A stretch of 64,000 nucleotides of DNA from Rhea pennata (taxonomy: Eukaryota; Chordata; Aves; Rheiformes; Rheidae). Position numbers and translations under genes: made by a program. The stretch lies in assembly GCF_028389875.1 (NCBI RefSeq), contig NC_084671.1:24831083-24895082 (forward strand). The letters run 5' to 3'. Below, piece by piece: positions 1 to 12,095 of the stretch. A model generated the notes under the pieces. That model did not search any database. It was not told the DNA's origin and worked only from the letters and a program-made list of their open reading frames with translations. Each line of letters opens with the position of its first letter. Within the stretch, counting starts at the first letter, position 1.

Positions 1-745
1 GGAGTCAGATGAAATTTGAGTCTTTTGTCTCAATGCGTCACAGCCCTAATGTATTTAAATATAGATTTTGCATACATTGTATTTCCTGCAGCTGGCATGC
101 TACTTCACCAGGTATTGTCAGAGGGATCCTATTTATACCTTGCGCCCCAGGGGCTAACTGCATGCAAGCACAATTTTTATCCCCAAGCATTCCAGAGCTG
201 TTGCTACACCTTTGTGCTATATTAAGCTATGAAATGTCATTTAAAGGGGAGGAGGAAAAAAAAATAAAGCGGGGGGGGGGTTTAAGAAAAAAAGGGGGGG
301 GAAGGAAAGAAAGAAAAAGGGTGATGTAAAGTTAATACGGCAGGGGACAGCACTCTACATAGCCCTGGCGTGCTGAGTTTCCCCACTGAGGTCAGGAGGA
401 GCTTGGCCCGGCCATAAACCAAAGTTTCAGGCTGCATGGCAAAACTCCCAGGCTGAAGGCACATGCTCATCGTTTGTTTACTCTTTGCACTTGAGATACC
501 TATACCACTACAAAATGGCAGCTGTCTAGATGTAGATCTGGTTTTATGACTTATCTCGAGGAATTTATCTACAATAAACATTACGAAATACATAAAACAT
601 TTCGTGTCCTCCAGGCGTTTGCAAACCCCACCGTGACAAACCCAGTTTAATCGCACTTGGGAAGCGCCTACGCTGTAAATAATTAGAAGCAGAAAGCACA
701 AGGATATTAAATCTGGGTTCAGATTTTCCAGCAGTACCAAAAGCG
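1..745. other. Non-coding flank, probably KLHL24 intron 1
   Basis: I see no coding exon here. The stretch is mostly AT-rich with a run of ten G at 271-280 and eight G at 294-301 inside an A/G-rich patch. If the CpG island to the right is the KLHL24 promoter firing leftward, this DNA is the start of KLHL24 intron 1. That is an inference from human gene order; the sequence shows only the absence of a gene. Confidence 0.4.
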
Positions 746-929
746 AGACACACGCAGGCTACTCCCAAACCCGCCGAGAAGCGCGGCCGCCTGCCCGCCC
801 AGCACCCACGGCCACGTCCCCCGGCGGGCAGCGGCAAGGCGGGGGCCGCCGCCCGCCCTCCTCCCTCAAAGCCAACGGTCGCCAGGAGACACCCCCCCCC
901 CCCCCCCAACGGCCGCCCGCGGGCGCAGC

Positions 930-939
930 GCGCATGCGC
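930..939. promoter_or_regulatory. NRF1-type site
   Basis: GCGCATGCGC is a perfect palindrome matching the NRF1 consensus, common in CpG-island promoters. It lies about 450 bases inside the proposed leftward transcript, so it could belong to an alternative start. Confidence 0.5.
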
Positions 940-1029
940 GAGCTCACCGCCTCCCGGCACGCGCGCGCCCTCCAGCTCACCTTCACCCCGAGCCGCCTTG
1001 GCGACAGGCTCCCCCCGGCCTGCGCCGGG

Positions 1030-1093
1030 CCCAATCCGCGGGCGGCACTGGCCGCCCCGGTCCCGCCCCCGCCTCGGGCGGCCCAATCCGCGG
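1030..1093. promoter_or_regulatory. Pair of CCAAT boxes in a repeated 12-mer
   Basis: The 12-mer CCCAATCCGCGG occurs at 1030-1041 and again at 1082-1093, 52 bases apart. Each copy contains CCAAT, the core of NF-Y sites. A C-run of 14 follows at 1107-1120. Confidence 0.4.
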
Positions 1094-1391
1094 CCGCGGG
1101 GGATCACCCCCCCCCCCCCCGCCGCCGCGCCGGGCGAGGAGGGGGATGCCGCGGCAAGGACCCGGTTACGAAACCGCCGGGGGGGGCCCGCGGGGCAGCT
1201 CCCGCCGCACCAACGGCCCTAACGGCCCTTCCCCAGCGCTGTCTGCGCCGCGGCGGCCGCCCCCTGCCGTGCCGCGCTGGCGGGGGGGGGGGGATCCTCG
1301 CGCACCGCAGTTAACGGTACCGGCCGGTGCCGCGTCCCGCCTCCGCCCGCAGCCAGCGCGGCGGCCCCGTGCCCCCCGGCCCCGCACTCAC

Positions 1392-1530
1392 GGGCGGGAG
1401 CAGGCCGCGCAGTCCCGCCGGTGCCGCAGGGTCCGCTGCCGTCCGCCGCCGCTCCTCAGCCGCCGCCGGCCGCGCCGCCAGCGCCACTCAAAACAAAGGG
1501 GCCCGGCGGGGCATGTGACCGCCGCAGCCA
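1392..1530 (-). other. Candidate non-coding first exon of KLHL24
   Basis: On the minus strand a strong donor (GTGAGT, starting at 1391) closes a possible exon whose last base is 1392. The CRE (1538-1545) and ZNF143-like site (1568-1583) would lie just upstream of a start near 1450-1530. The right end given here is a guess. The alternative donor at 980 (AAG|GTGAGC) would make the exon about 410 bases longer. The gene name rests only on conserved neighbourhood. Confidence 0.3.
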
Positions 1531-1537
1531 AAACACA

Positions 1538-1545
1538 TGACGTCA
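1538..1545. promoter_or_regulatory. Full CRE (CREB/ATF) palindrome
   Basis: TGACGTCA is a perfect CRE. A second related site, TCACGTCA (1590-1597), lies 52 bases to the right. Full CREs near a CpG-island start usually sit within about 100 bases of it, which supports a start nearby. Confidence 0.6.
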
Positions 1546-1567
1546 CAGCGGCGCGCCCCGCGCCGCC

Positions 1568-1583
1568 CTGGGAGCTGTAGTCC
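1568..1583. promoter_or_regulatory. ZNF143/THAP11-like site
   Basis: CTGGGAGCTGTAGTCC resembles the reverse complement of the ZNF143/THAP11 element ACTACAATTCCCAG, with the central positions changed. Such sites cluster at bidirectional CpG-island promoters. Confidence 0.45.
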
Positions 1584-1601
1584 GGCGGGTCACGTCACCG
1601 C

Positions 1602-1706
1602 CCAGCCCCGCCCCGCCCCGCCCCTAACGGCCGGCCCCGCCCCGCCCCGCCCCTAACGGCCGGCCCCGCCCCGCCCCGCCCCTAACGGCCGGCCCCGCCC
1701 CGCCCC
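1602..1706. repeat. 29-bp GC-box minisatellite, about 3.6 copies
   Basis: A 29-base unit, recognised by CTAACGGCCGG followed by three GCCCC blocks, recurs with the CTAA marker at exact 29-base spacing. Copies are nearly identical; the first differs by one base (CCAGCC for CCGGCC). Every unit carries overlapping Sp1/KLF-type CCCCGCCCC boxes, so copy number would change the number of GC boxes beside the promoter. Confidence 0.85.
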
Positions 1707-1829
1707 ACCGCCGGGGCCGGGCGGGACGGCGGGCGGGTAGCGGCGCCTTCGGCGAGCCCCGGGAGCGGGCCTGCCGCTGCTGCCGCTGTCACCCCTGTGA
1801 CTGCGCTCCCCTTTGTAAGGTGACAACGG

Positions 1830-4800
1830 AAAGGACCCAGACGGGTGTTCCTGACAACACTGCTCATCTTGAGCACGCCAAATTTTGTGGTGTGGCAGGA
1901 AATACTGCGCTCTGATGGCAGCTTTTACACTGATGCTCTTCTGTGGTGGGAGGCCCATGGCGAGGCCTGGGGAGCCTGGCCGGTGACCCTCAGCAAGGCC
2001 CGTTAGCCGGGCTGGGGAAAGCAGCAGCATCCGCGTTAGCTTTTTGGTCGGCGTGCCCAAAATACGGGATCCGCCTGCACGCACACACACACAAGCAGTC
2101 AAAAGAGGATCTTCGTCTACTTCAGTTACAGCCTCACCTAGCTAATATTGGCATTTCCAATTCACAAAGCGTTTCACTAGTTCCTGCTCAACACAAAACT
2201 TAGTATTTTTCCTGCTAACTAGAGAAAAGCAAGGTCTGGTTTAAGGCAGTAAGAGCAGAGCGCTGCTGTCACAGCCGCGGCTCGCAGCAGCGGCAGCTGC
2301 TCAAGCACAAATGTGAACGCAGGGCCCTGGTGTCATCACAGTGCAAATCCAGAGCAGGTCTGAGCCTGTCCTGGAGCCCAAAACTCACTTCATATCCAAA
2401 CTATTTGGACACAAGCCCACGATCCAACACAGGGTGATGGAACATGCCTGGGAGTAGGGAAATTTATTTTTGCTCTGCCCTTTAGCACAAGCAAACTTGC
2501 ATAGCTACAGTGCCGAGCAGCAAGGCAAGGGCAGGGATGTGCGTGCTTAAAGTAAGGTCATTACCCTGTGCTAAATGAGGCCTTGTGCAAAGCAGGGAGC
2601 TGATGTAGAGGTGAGGTGGCTGCGCTCGCCTTCCTGGAAGGCCCGGCTGAAGCAGCAGGAGCCTCCGGGACAGGCAGCACGCCCGAGCGCCGGCCGCTCT
2701 GATGAGTGAAGGAGTGACAGCAGCAACAGCCACACGGGCGCGCAGAGGCCGGGCGACAGAGGCCACCGGGGTTTACCTGTCTGCATGCTGCTGCGCTGCC
2801 GGGACTGCCCCTCCCTCTGCAGAGGCGGCGAGGAGATGCATCAGCGCCCCAGGGCAGACGTCCCCGGGGCCATGTCTGCGCGGAGCCGCGGGTGTGCGTT
2901 CATCTCCCTCTTGCCTTTATCGCAATAGGAAGAAGAAGGCACACGCGTTCTTCTCTTAGCAGCCAGCTGCATCCCTCTCCTAAATGTCAGGTATCAATCG
3001 CGAGCATAATACGTCTTTACCTTTCCGAGATCCCGCACTACCTTTGAGCTCCTGCCCTTCGGATGCCCTGGCTGTCCCGCGGCCTCTGCACGCCCTCGCG
3101 GGGAGGCCCACGTAGCCTTGCGCCCTCTTGGCAGGTACCGAGGTCCTTCCCGAAAACGGCGGGAAGAGCAGCAGGTCTCCAGGACTGATCCTTTCTGGAA
3201 CAAGCCAGTCCCAGATTTTCATAGGCTGGATGAGTTCCACTTTTGCCCAAGGTTCAGGCAAATTTCAGCTTTGCAAAACAGAGATAGAATTACTAAGTAG
3301 AAGGCAATGTTTCTAAACATTGACTGAAAAATGTCAATTTTGGTTGTGCACGTAAATTTTTTTCATTAAGAAAACACTTAAAAAATTAAACAGCTGAAAC
3401 CTTCAATCTATTTTGTGCTGAGCTAAAACTCAAAACTACTTAACAGATTTAATTGTAAGTGAGACTGTTCTGTCAATGTTTCATTTTCCAGCTGAAAAAG
3501 CAAGAAGGACCCAAAACAACAGAAGCAGCCAACAAAAAATCAGCTCCCAGCTTACTTCATAAAGTACAGTTGTATTGCAGTAACTAATTTCATCTGCTGA
3601 AGATAAAAATACTAATAACCTGAAGTGTTATTTGTTACAAAAAGATTAGATGTAAAAAGTATATGATCTAAGAAAAATTTTTGGTTAAAATAAATATTTT
3701 ATCTAATATATTCTCTTGTCTGCCCCAGTCCTTTGATTTTTAACCGCTGGGGTTAATACAGCTCTGTACAGCTCACTTCAGAAACATAAGAGGGAATAAA
3801 GGAATGAGCAGTGGGAGGAAAATATCAGAAGAGGGTATCTGTGAATTGGCCTGAAGGAGCTATCTTAAGGTAGTACATTTACTTCATCAAAACAGCACAT
3901 GGCAGAAATACCTCGTGTGAAGAGGATAAATAGGGCATTTAAAAAGAAAATATTAATTAAAAATACTCATTGAGCAATCAGTTGTTTCATAATATACACA
4001 TGTAATGTATATATGCAGTCACATCCAGGCAGTTACAGTTCTGAAAGCAAACGTCACTGAGGATGTCTGAAATTAAGAATATTTGGGTTGCTATTATGTT
4101 GTATTGTCTTCATTCCTATGCTAGCAGGGGGATTGCTTGTTATTTCACAAACTGTGCTGAGCACTTCTCTCAAAATAAGCAGTTGCATGATTCCTAAGAA
4201 GCTAAAACCAATTATTAAAGATTACTCATCTCTATAAAGCTTTGTTAGTATTTTTTAACAATGAAAATTATTCATAAAGCCAATATTTTCTGAAGAGGTC
4301 AGTGATTTTGGAGATTCTGAAGGCATCTTCAGCTGGGCATTGGGAAACTTAAATCCTAAAATTAGAGGCCTACTTGACAATTTTTGCAAAAGCTTTGAGT
4401 ACCAGCAGCATCAGGTACTTTTCAGACGCAGCTCAATAATGCAGCATGCCACCTAAATGGGTCAGTGGGATTTCCTCCAGATAAAGACATAATTATTTTG
4501 AGAAGCTGTGTGCCAGTATGGTCCCGAGAACTTTCCTCTGCTGTGGGGAGCTCCTAAACTCTGTATCAGATTCTAGAATTAAGCAAAACCCATTGGTTTT
4601 CAAATAGCAATACTCATAGAAAACAAATAAAAAAAAATCAAAGGAAATCCATGGTATCTCTTAATAGTTATGTACTGCTAATGGATACTCATCTTAAACC
4701 ATCTGATGAAGTGTCTGAGCTAAATGAAGAAACAGATGAAAGAAGGTGAGCTGCAGCAGTCGAGCGACAAGACTACAGAGGGAGGTGAAAGTCGAAGAGC

Positions 4801-7800
4801 TGAGCCCCTTGCACTGATCACTGATCACACAGAACGGAGGGCAACAGAGATGGCCTGGTAAGTGAACAGCAAAAAGCCTGACTGTAACATGGGGATTGTT
4901 ATCGCAGCATAAAAGAAGAGTGAGATATACGAGTTGAAGATGCAGGACAAGTGCAGGCTAATAACTGATAATGAATGAGCGATAGAAGGAGCATTTTGAA
5001 GAGCTGTACAATAAATGAAAAATATGAAACAAATACTTTTCAGCACAAGAAAATAGATTTTCTCATTGATAGAAGTTTTAGTGGACAGAAAGCTTCAAAA
5101 AGAGGTGCTGAGAAGTGACAACATCGATACAGTAGGTATCAATGCAAGTTTGCACAAAATGTCAAGGTAGTGAAATAAGCCATTCAGCAAAGCTACAAAC
5201 AACAGTTAGTACTGAACAAACGGAAAGAAGACAGTAAAAGCAATTTGTAAGGAACAGGACAAGACTGAGCTCAGTAACTATTGAGGGATTTAAATTTTGA
5301 GTGTGCAGCCAAAAGCACTGACTAAGGTGTTTTAAGTGAAAAAGAAGAGGAGTACAGGAACAGCATTAACGGAGGAAGAGGTTAGATTTAGACCAGGATG
5401 AAAAGCACAACAAAATTTCTTTGTGTGATAAAAGACCGGAGAACACAACAGAACTTGCTAAAATCCTTTCCTTGACTTTGGACAAAACTTCCAGCATCAC
5501 CTCGCAGAAGGCCCAGTGGCTGCTGTGGGTGACACTGACTTGCACTCGGCTGCTGTGGATAAACAGTGGCCAGAAGCACCCGGGCTGGAAGGAAGCCTCC
5601 CCAGGCTGCTCACTTGCAGCCTCTCCTCCCACCACCTGTTAAAAACGGCAGCTGCGGGGGGAAATGGCAACTGGAGCACAGACTGTTGCCCTGGCACGTG
5701 AATAGCTAAGGGCCCCGGCAAGCCCAGGCTCCGTCTCCCCAGACTCCACTTACTCATCTTTTCCATTTTCACTGCCTTCTGGCTGGCTACTCTAGATCCT
5801 GCTCTGCTCTGGCACTGCATGTCCTTAGCCTTCACTCCGGCCAGTGGTGCTTCACTGTGTGTAGGTCTGGAGCAGGGAGGCGGCAGGAGGAGGGCAGGCC
5901 CTGTCCCGAGGCATGAAATGGGACATCCTCTACAGCCAAATGCTGTGCTCACCCCTGCATGCCTCCAGCTTTACAGCCCAGTGCCAGGGCTGCGTGCCCC
6001 ATCAGCCTTGGTGCAGCCCCGCAGCTTGCACCTGCCTCTCTGTCCCAGATTTGGGAATCTCAGTCTTACAAAGCTACCAAGGACATCCACACTTGCAGAT
6101 CCATGCCACAAGCTACTTCTGGCTCTGTACACACCTGTCTGGCAACAAGTCAAGGAATATATCCTAAATTTACAGCCTGGGCAGTGGTTACTTAATAGCA
6201 GCTGTGGGGTAGCAAGCTTTCACGTGCGAGAACAGCCACCCCACATGCTTTGTCATCTTACAATTGCAGCTGCCCCTTCACTTTGATCATCAGCAAGGCT
6301 TCAGTACATCAAGTTAATTCAGGAAGAATTAATTCACCAAGAGCTCCGCAATTTCTTCCTCCTCTCCTAGTTGCCAGATACGCTCATTAGCATGGCACTG
6401 CTTTCTAAAGCACATATAGCTGCTTCCCTCTGTTATCCATCATCGGCACTGTGGTGTGAAGTGGTTTCTCTCCAAGCTGACTAGCAAGCCTTGGAAAATG
6501 GTACTGCGGTACTGGCTTTCAAAAAAATAGAGAAATCACAGGATGCCAGAAGGACAACTGACAAATTTGTCCTTAGACCCCAGACCTTCTGCACTAGCAG
6601 AGCGGCACAGAAAAAAGCCCTGGAATATACAGAAACCGCCACTGGGACTAACCAGTCTGGCATTCCCAGCCTGAACACACGTGCCTTGTTGGAAAGAGGT
6701 GACTACTTTGGGCATGAACCGACAGGGAGGGATGTGGCAACAGCAGCCATGTGGATCCAGCTGTTTTGGAACAGCTCTTCCGTAAGAGCCAGCACACGAA
6801 ATCCTAGCCCAGAACAACACCCTGATCACCCGCTCCTTGGTAAACAGTGCTGAAGCACTTGCTGCGAGGCCTGAAATGTGACTATCTCCAGATCTGGATT
6901 ACTCCAAAGGACAAGAGTTGTGTACTTCTATAAGCAAAACTCAGTTCCCTTCAAAATCCTACCCCAGACTAAGGACACTTCAGATCACTCATCCTGGGCC
7001 AAGCTCTGTCACATGAAGAAAGGAAACAAATAAGTAGCTAAAGTAATCCCAGAAAAAACACACTTAATGAAAGTCTGCAGACTCCCGTGGAGTAGCTACC
7101 TCAACACGTGCTGTTTTGCCATGCATTGCAAAATCTGTGATCCTAGCCCTTCCCTACCCATCTATTCATAAGCAGAATCATGAGACAGAAATGGCTCTAA
7201 AAATAAGATTGGGTAGTTGGCGGATTTCTGATAATGAACATGTTGTTTGGGCATGTCACAGCTAACTAGGAGATTTCTAATATAGATCAATATGGAAGTG
7301 AACCCCGAGGAAAAAAATGTAAAATGTAAAATTACTACATATGGTATGATACATCATCTTAGCCTTTTTTATTAACATTTTTTATACAAAAGATAATCTT
7401 TTGTAGTTTTAAAAGGGGAGGGGAAATGAAATGAGGAACAGGTCATTACTGTAGACAGGAAGCAATAAAAAGCCAAATATCTGTCTATTTTTTTTAGATA
7501 ATTGTTATATTTTTGTTTTTTTAATGAATTTTTCTAAAGGAATAGTAAAACAAACCTAAGAATAACCATCTTTTTTCTAACACTGAGGCACACTGAGGAG
7601 ACGTGTGAAATTCTAAAGCTTTTCTATCTCTCACTGGGGACAGGTTATCATGGAAATGGAAATTCTCCTGGAATATGAAAATTCTTCGTTCTCTTTTTAA
7701 TGGGGAAATGACACCGATATTTTTATTTATTTTAAATCAGTGTAGATTGGCAGAAGAACTAAACTATTATTTCTGAAGTAGGAGCAAAATTGTAAGTGAC

Positions 7801-7830
7801 AAACTTGTAGACAGTCACCTGTTTTCTCAG
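1830..7830. other. Intergenic, no gene recognised
   Basis: Open frames here are short, and none resembles a known protein. The first 1.5 kb is moderately GC-rich; from about 3.3 to 7.8 kb it is AT-rich. No clear interspersed repeat was recognised. Confidence 0.5.
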
Positions 7831-7835
7831 GTCTC

Positions 7836-8330
7836 GAATGATTCTGGTCCCCTCGTTCTCAAATACCGTACCCACCAAGCCTCATAGCTCGGCTCTCTCC
7901 CGAGGCTCAGCAGCACGAACACAGCCGGGCGCTGCCTCCCGGCCCCGGCGCCAGCCAGCACAAGCATCTGTCGGGCTTTCCAAGTTCGAAGCGTTGCAGC
8001 ATTTCCGAGCTGCTCCCCGGGCCCCGCGCCGCTGTCCCAGTGCCCTGCATTCCCGACGGCTTCCCCGGCGCTCTGCACGGGCCGCGACGCGCCGGCTGCC
8101 GCGGAGGCTCGCGGCTCAGCTCCCGCCTGCCGCGAGGTGCGCGGCAGCGCCTTCGCCCTCCGGGCCCGCAGCCGCCGAGCTTCCCGAGAGCCCCCGCCGC
8201 AGGCCCCGGCAGCGCCGCCGGCGCCCGGCCGCTCCGCGCTGCCGGCCGCTGCGTGGTGCGCAGGGCCCGCCGCCTACGCTCTCACTGAGCACGAAACCCC
8301 GGCCTGCACCATACGGGGGAAGAAGCGATT
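7836..8330. promoter_or_regulatory. Second CpG island, gene not identified
   Basis: About 500 bases of high GC and many CpGs lie between AT-rich flanks, with GGCCCCGGCGCC-like and CCGCCGC motifs but no perfect CRE or NRF1 site. It sits between the presumed KLHL24 promoter and KLHL6. A weak minus-strand donor (CTCA|GTGAGA, intron from 8285) is present. A 70-codon minus-strand frame (8274-8486) with one hydrophobic stretch overlaps it, but I do not recognise the product. It may be an alternative KLHL24 promoter, a non-coding RNA start or an enhancer island. Confidence 0.5.
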
Positions 8331-10788
8331 GGTCTGTAAAATAGTGATGTTCTTTTCTGTCCAAAGTAGCCAAGAATCTGCTATATCCGCAGAGGGAAAG
8401 TTAAGGTTCCGTTCAGCTAAGATTACTCCTGTTACAAAAAACAAACTGGCGACCATCCACGCTCCTAACTGTTTAGCACCTTCCAATACAGTACGCAGGC
8501 AGTTAAAGCATTCTCAAGTAATTTCCTTTCCTTATCAACAAATGCTACAGCTTTTTCAGCACTTCACTTTTTATTTTTTAAATTATTACACTTCATGCAA
8601 TAAAGATATTAACAATTCACCTACACCACTTCTAACTTTAGATCATTCACACTTCAGTTACGTATGATCCAATACTGATTTGTTACTCCTGGCAATAATC
8701 AGCAAAAATCTGCATTTCTACAACATATCTTCCGACAAGATTATACTTTTCTACTTGCTTAGCTACTTACCAGCAATCTACCAGCTTAATTCCTCCACTG
8801 GCTGTAGGTAGCTGGAAGCTGTGAAGTACAGCACTTTCACACTCCTGAGCTCCGTGGTTCATGCCATACAGAGTTACAGTTACTATTAATGTAGGAATTG
8901 TATTGAAAGCTGACTAACACTGCTGTCTAAAAACTAGTTTCATGCAAATTTGGATTTCTTGCAAAAGAGAAAATTAAGACACCCTGCTGAAAAATTACAA
9001 AAGCTCAATTTTTTTAATAGTATTTTAAAACTTGCTGAAACTTTGGCTGCTATAGCAATGCCGCAGAATTAGCTGGCAGCATAATCAAATTTTTTAAACT
9101 AAAATTAAAGTTCATCAGACATTAAGTTCATCACCATCAAACTGAAAATTTAAACTGTAGCCGTGCACTAAACAAAATACCTCTGGAGGAAAAAAATGTA
9201 ATGGAAATTAGACAGAATTGTGTACTGGCTTTGTATAGGGGAGCACAAGTGTGTGGGCATATTAAGTCAAACTGCACTTTGACCAAAAGTTCTACATTTA
9301 TTTATTGAAAATATGTAAATTGCTGTTTCCTCTAGTTTGCTTTTTCTGCCCAAGATAGAGCAAGATCTGAATGTTCAGCAATCAGTCACCAGGAAGCCAA
9401 CTGATTCTGCCCTTCATTATGTCAGAAAAAGGAAATCCAAGAATGAACTACTCAAGATTCAGTTTGCCAGTGAAAAACACTCATTTCCAAAAGTAATAAT
9501 ATTTAACAATGGTGTTCTTATTTTCCAGATAACAAGACAGAATGGTAAGTGACTCCGTGTCAGCCAGAAGCAGAAGCTACTTTATACCGGTAGTCAAACA
9601 GAAATTTCTGAAGACATTACTCTTATTTTGAGAGTTGTTGTGGGCATCATACAAAATGTGTCTCCCCCTTGTGTAAAGACTCCTGCTCCCTTTCCCTGTT
9701 AGGATCTGTAGTAAAAAAAAAATCTTGTTTGGTGTGAGCATGTTTAGATTAGGCTTCACTTGAATTATTTCCTTCTGCTTTCGCTCCATGTGGGTTTCAA
9801 GCCTGATACACTTAGTCCTGCAGAGAAGGCAACAAAGAAGACTGAGCCTCGTCAGCAAAGCAGTGCGGAGGCCAAGCTGCTCTTTTCTGTGCCTACATAG
9901 CACTTAGGCTACTTCATTTTTAGAACATGAGAAGGAAATCTGTGTTACAAACTAGAAAAAAATCCATCTTTATGAACCTAAAGGACTGCACTGACCTTGG
10001 GACCAGCATTTGAGTTTCAGGCAGTCCAAAGCCAAAGCAGAGTTCAGCCGCAGCTCTATAGCTTCACTCGGAGTGTGAACTCATCAGTAAGGTATGTGTA
10101 CTCAGAACTGGCTGAGATCGACAAGCCTCAAGGAAAAATAAAATTTGGATTTGCTTTAGACTTCAATCAAATCTGAAATTACCTTTATTTCCAATGGTTT
10201 GGAACTGCACTGTCAGCATTTCATTGGATCGCTTAGCATATTCTATGAATAGACTCAAGACCTGAAGTTTCAGTCCAACCAACGTCCACACTGCTCATTA
10301 ACATCAAGCACGCTTCTTCATATAATTCACTACAAATGACAGTTTACCGCATTTCCCAGCTCTTGCTGCACAGAATAGCTCTCCTTCATTACAATAGCAT
10401 CTTTGGTGGTCATGTTTCAATCAGCTGTGAAACAAGTGCCCGAGTTATGGGAGATGTGTTTCTTACCTTGGCACACTGGAGGCTGGAGCGTGGCTGCAGC
10501 AGAAGACTGAGGTGCACAAGGAATACAAGATCAAAATATCACCGAGGACAACAAGCCTCTACTTTGTCTAGCGCAGGACCAGTTCCTTGTGTCCACTTAG
10601 AGAGATCAAAGCTGTAATCTACTTAGAGGGATAATTATTTGTGTATAAATGGCCATGAACCAATAATGCAGAGAAGATGCTTTTAAATTCAAATGGGTGG
10701 CACAGCAGCCAGCACTAGACAGATGACCCAAGCAAATAGTTACTTACATAAACTAAAGCCAGAGGGAGTCTGATGTTGATGAGAAAGC

Positions 10789-10844
10789 TTTTTTTTTTCT
10801 TTTTCTTTTTTTTTTTTTTTTTTTTTGTGCGTGTGTGTGTGTGT
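10789..10844. repeat. Poly(T) plus (GT)n microsatellite
   Basis: About 38 bases of nearly pure T, broken by two C, run straight into a GT repeat of about nine units. The length is likely polymorphic. Confidence 0.9.
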
Positions 10845-12068
10845 ATGAGCAACACTGGCAAAATCTTTCAGAAAGTATTCAGGACTAATTTAAAAGAAAA
10901 TAAGCCTCTTATTTTTAAAAAGAAACTAACTTTAAAGAATGACATTTCTTTCCCTGTTTGCAGGTCTAAGTAGATAAACATAGGAAATGCTGATTTTCAA
11001 AGACTAAATATCTTGAGGGGGAAAAGGGGGAACACTTATGTGAAAACCCACAGTAGTGTAAGATGTAGAAGAAAGAACATCCTTCTTCCAGGAAAAAGGG
11101 AAAGATTATTCTGCATGAGGAAAGCCGGTTACACTGCTCACCAGCTACCATATACCATGCTACTGAATTTTGTATAAGTCTTACCTTTAGCCCCATTGCT
11201 AGCCTTCAATTCTTCCAGCTTTTTTGGGGGGTGCATCTCATCTTGACCAATAAGGACTTAAAATACAGAGTGAAGTCATGTCTCAGCTTGTTCTGCCAGC
11301 AGCTTTGGGAGTGACCATACTGCACCTCCAGACTGCAATTCAGCTTCTTCAAATAGAATAAACATTTTATTTAAATAGTAGTCTTTTACCACTGCTTCCT
11401 CAAAGGTCTATGAGCAGGGGATCAAAGATTTCTCAAGCTCAGCTGGCCCATCAAGACATCAGGGTTAGGGCTTGCTGACATCTGTAACCAGTGACACACA
11501 TGGGAGTAATGGGATTAGGGTAACAACCAGCCTTTGGCTTCTTAGCCCAAATGATCTGGCATTCACACAGCTTGGTGAGCTGAGATCTCTCCTGCACATG
11601 AGGTGAAAGCACAGTTTGGAGTCACTCATTGGGATACTTAACACTGTGCCTTGACTACTCCAATACTCCTAAGAAAAAAATTGGAGTACATCAATTATTC
11701 CAGAAACATTTCAGCCACTTAATTTTGTTTGTTAATACAAACAAAAATGGTCCAAGAGCAAAATTTTGGAAGATAATAAATGCAGCACTCACAGCGTAAC
11801 AGTGCTCTTGAAATAAGTGGTGCTCTTCAAAAGTAAGCGGATGGGACAGGCTAAGGCTAGTCTCCAGCTAAACAAAATCATGGTTGCTAAATTTGCTAAA
11901 TTTGAATAACCACAGTTGCCCAGAGGAAGGGATATGAAAAGGCTCATGGAGTAGGTTTTAAAATGGAAGGTGACTTTCGCTCAGAGGAGAGTGTTCAAGT
12001 GTGATGAATCAAATATGCCAGCTTGCTGTTTATAGGAAATCAGGTCCACAGATTTTGGATGTATATTC

Positions 12069-12095
12069 AAAAAAAAAAAAAAAAAAAAAAAAAAA
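12069..12095. repeat. Poly(A) run of 27
   Basis: Twenty-seven A in a row. No retrocopy or SINE body was recognised to its left, so I call it only a homopolymer. Confidence 0.9.

Larger units (their letters stand above)
750..1800. promoter_or_regulatory. CpG-island promoter, probably of KLHL24 (leftward)
   Basis: The stretch is very GC- and CpG-rich and stands out sharply from the AT-rich flanks. It holds an NRF1-type palindrome (930-939), two CCAAT boxes, a perfect CRE, a ZNF143-like site and repeated GC boxes, the usual make-up of a housekeeping promoter. On the minus strand there are two good splice donors: AAG|GTGAGC with the exon ending at 981, and CCC|GTGAGT with the exon ending at 1392. 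In human, KLHL24 is the divergent neighbour of KLHL6 and has a non-coding first exon, so a leftward KLHL24 start near 1400-1530 fits. The start site itself cannot be read from sequence. A plus-strand donor near 1815 also allows a divergent transcript. Confidence 0.65.

Noticed and set aside
928-1580. Several Ala/Pro/Arg-rich frames in the first CpG island
   Set aside because: This is the composition expected from translating CpG-island DNA in any frame.
7830-8000. Possible tRNA gene (words such as GTTCGAAGC)
   Set aside because: No matching A box or cloverleaf could be drawn around them.
7838-8344. 168-codon Arg/Ala/Pro-rich frame across the second CpG island
   Set aside because: A composition artefact of CpG-rich DNA; no motif or family was recognised.
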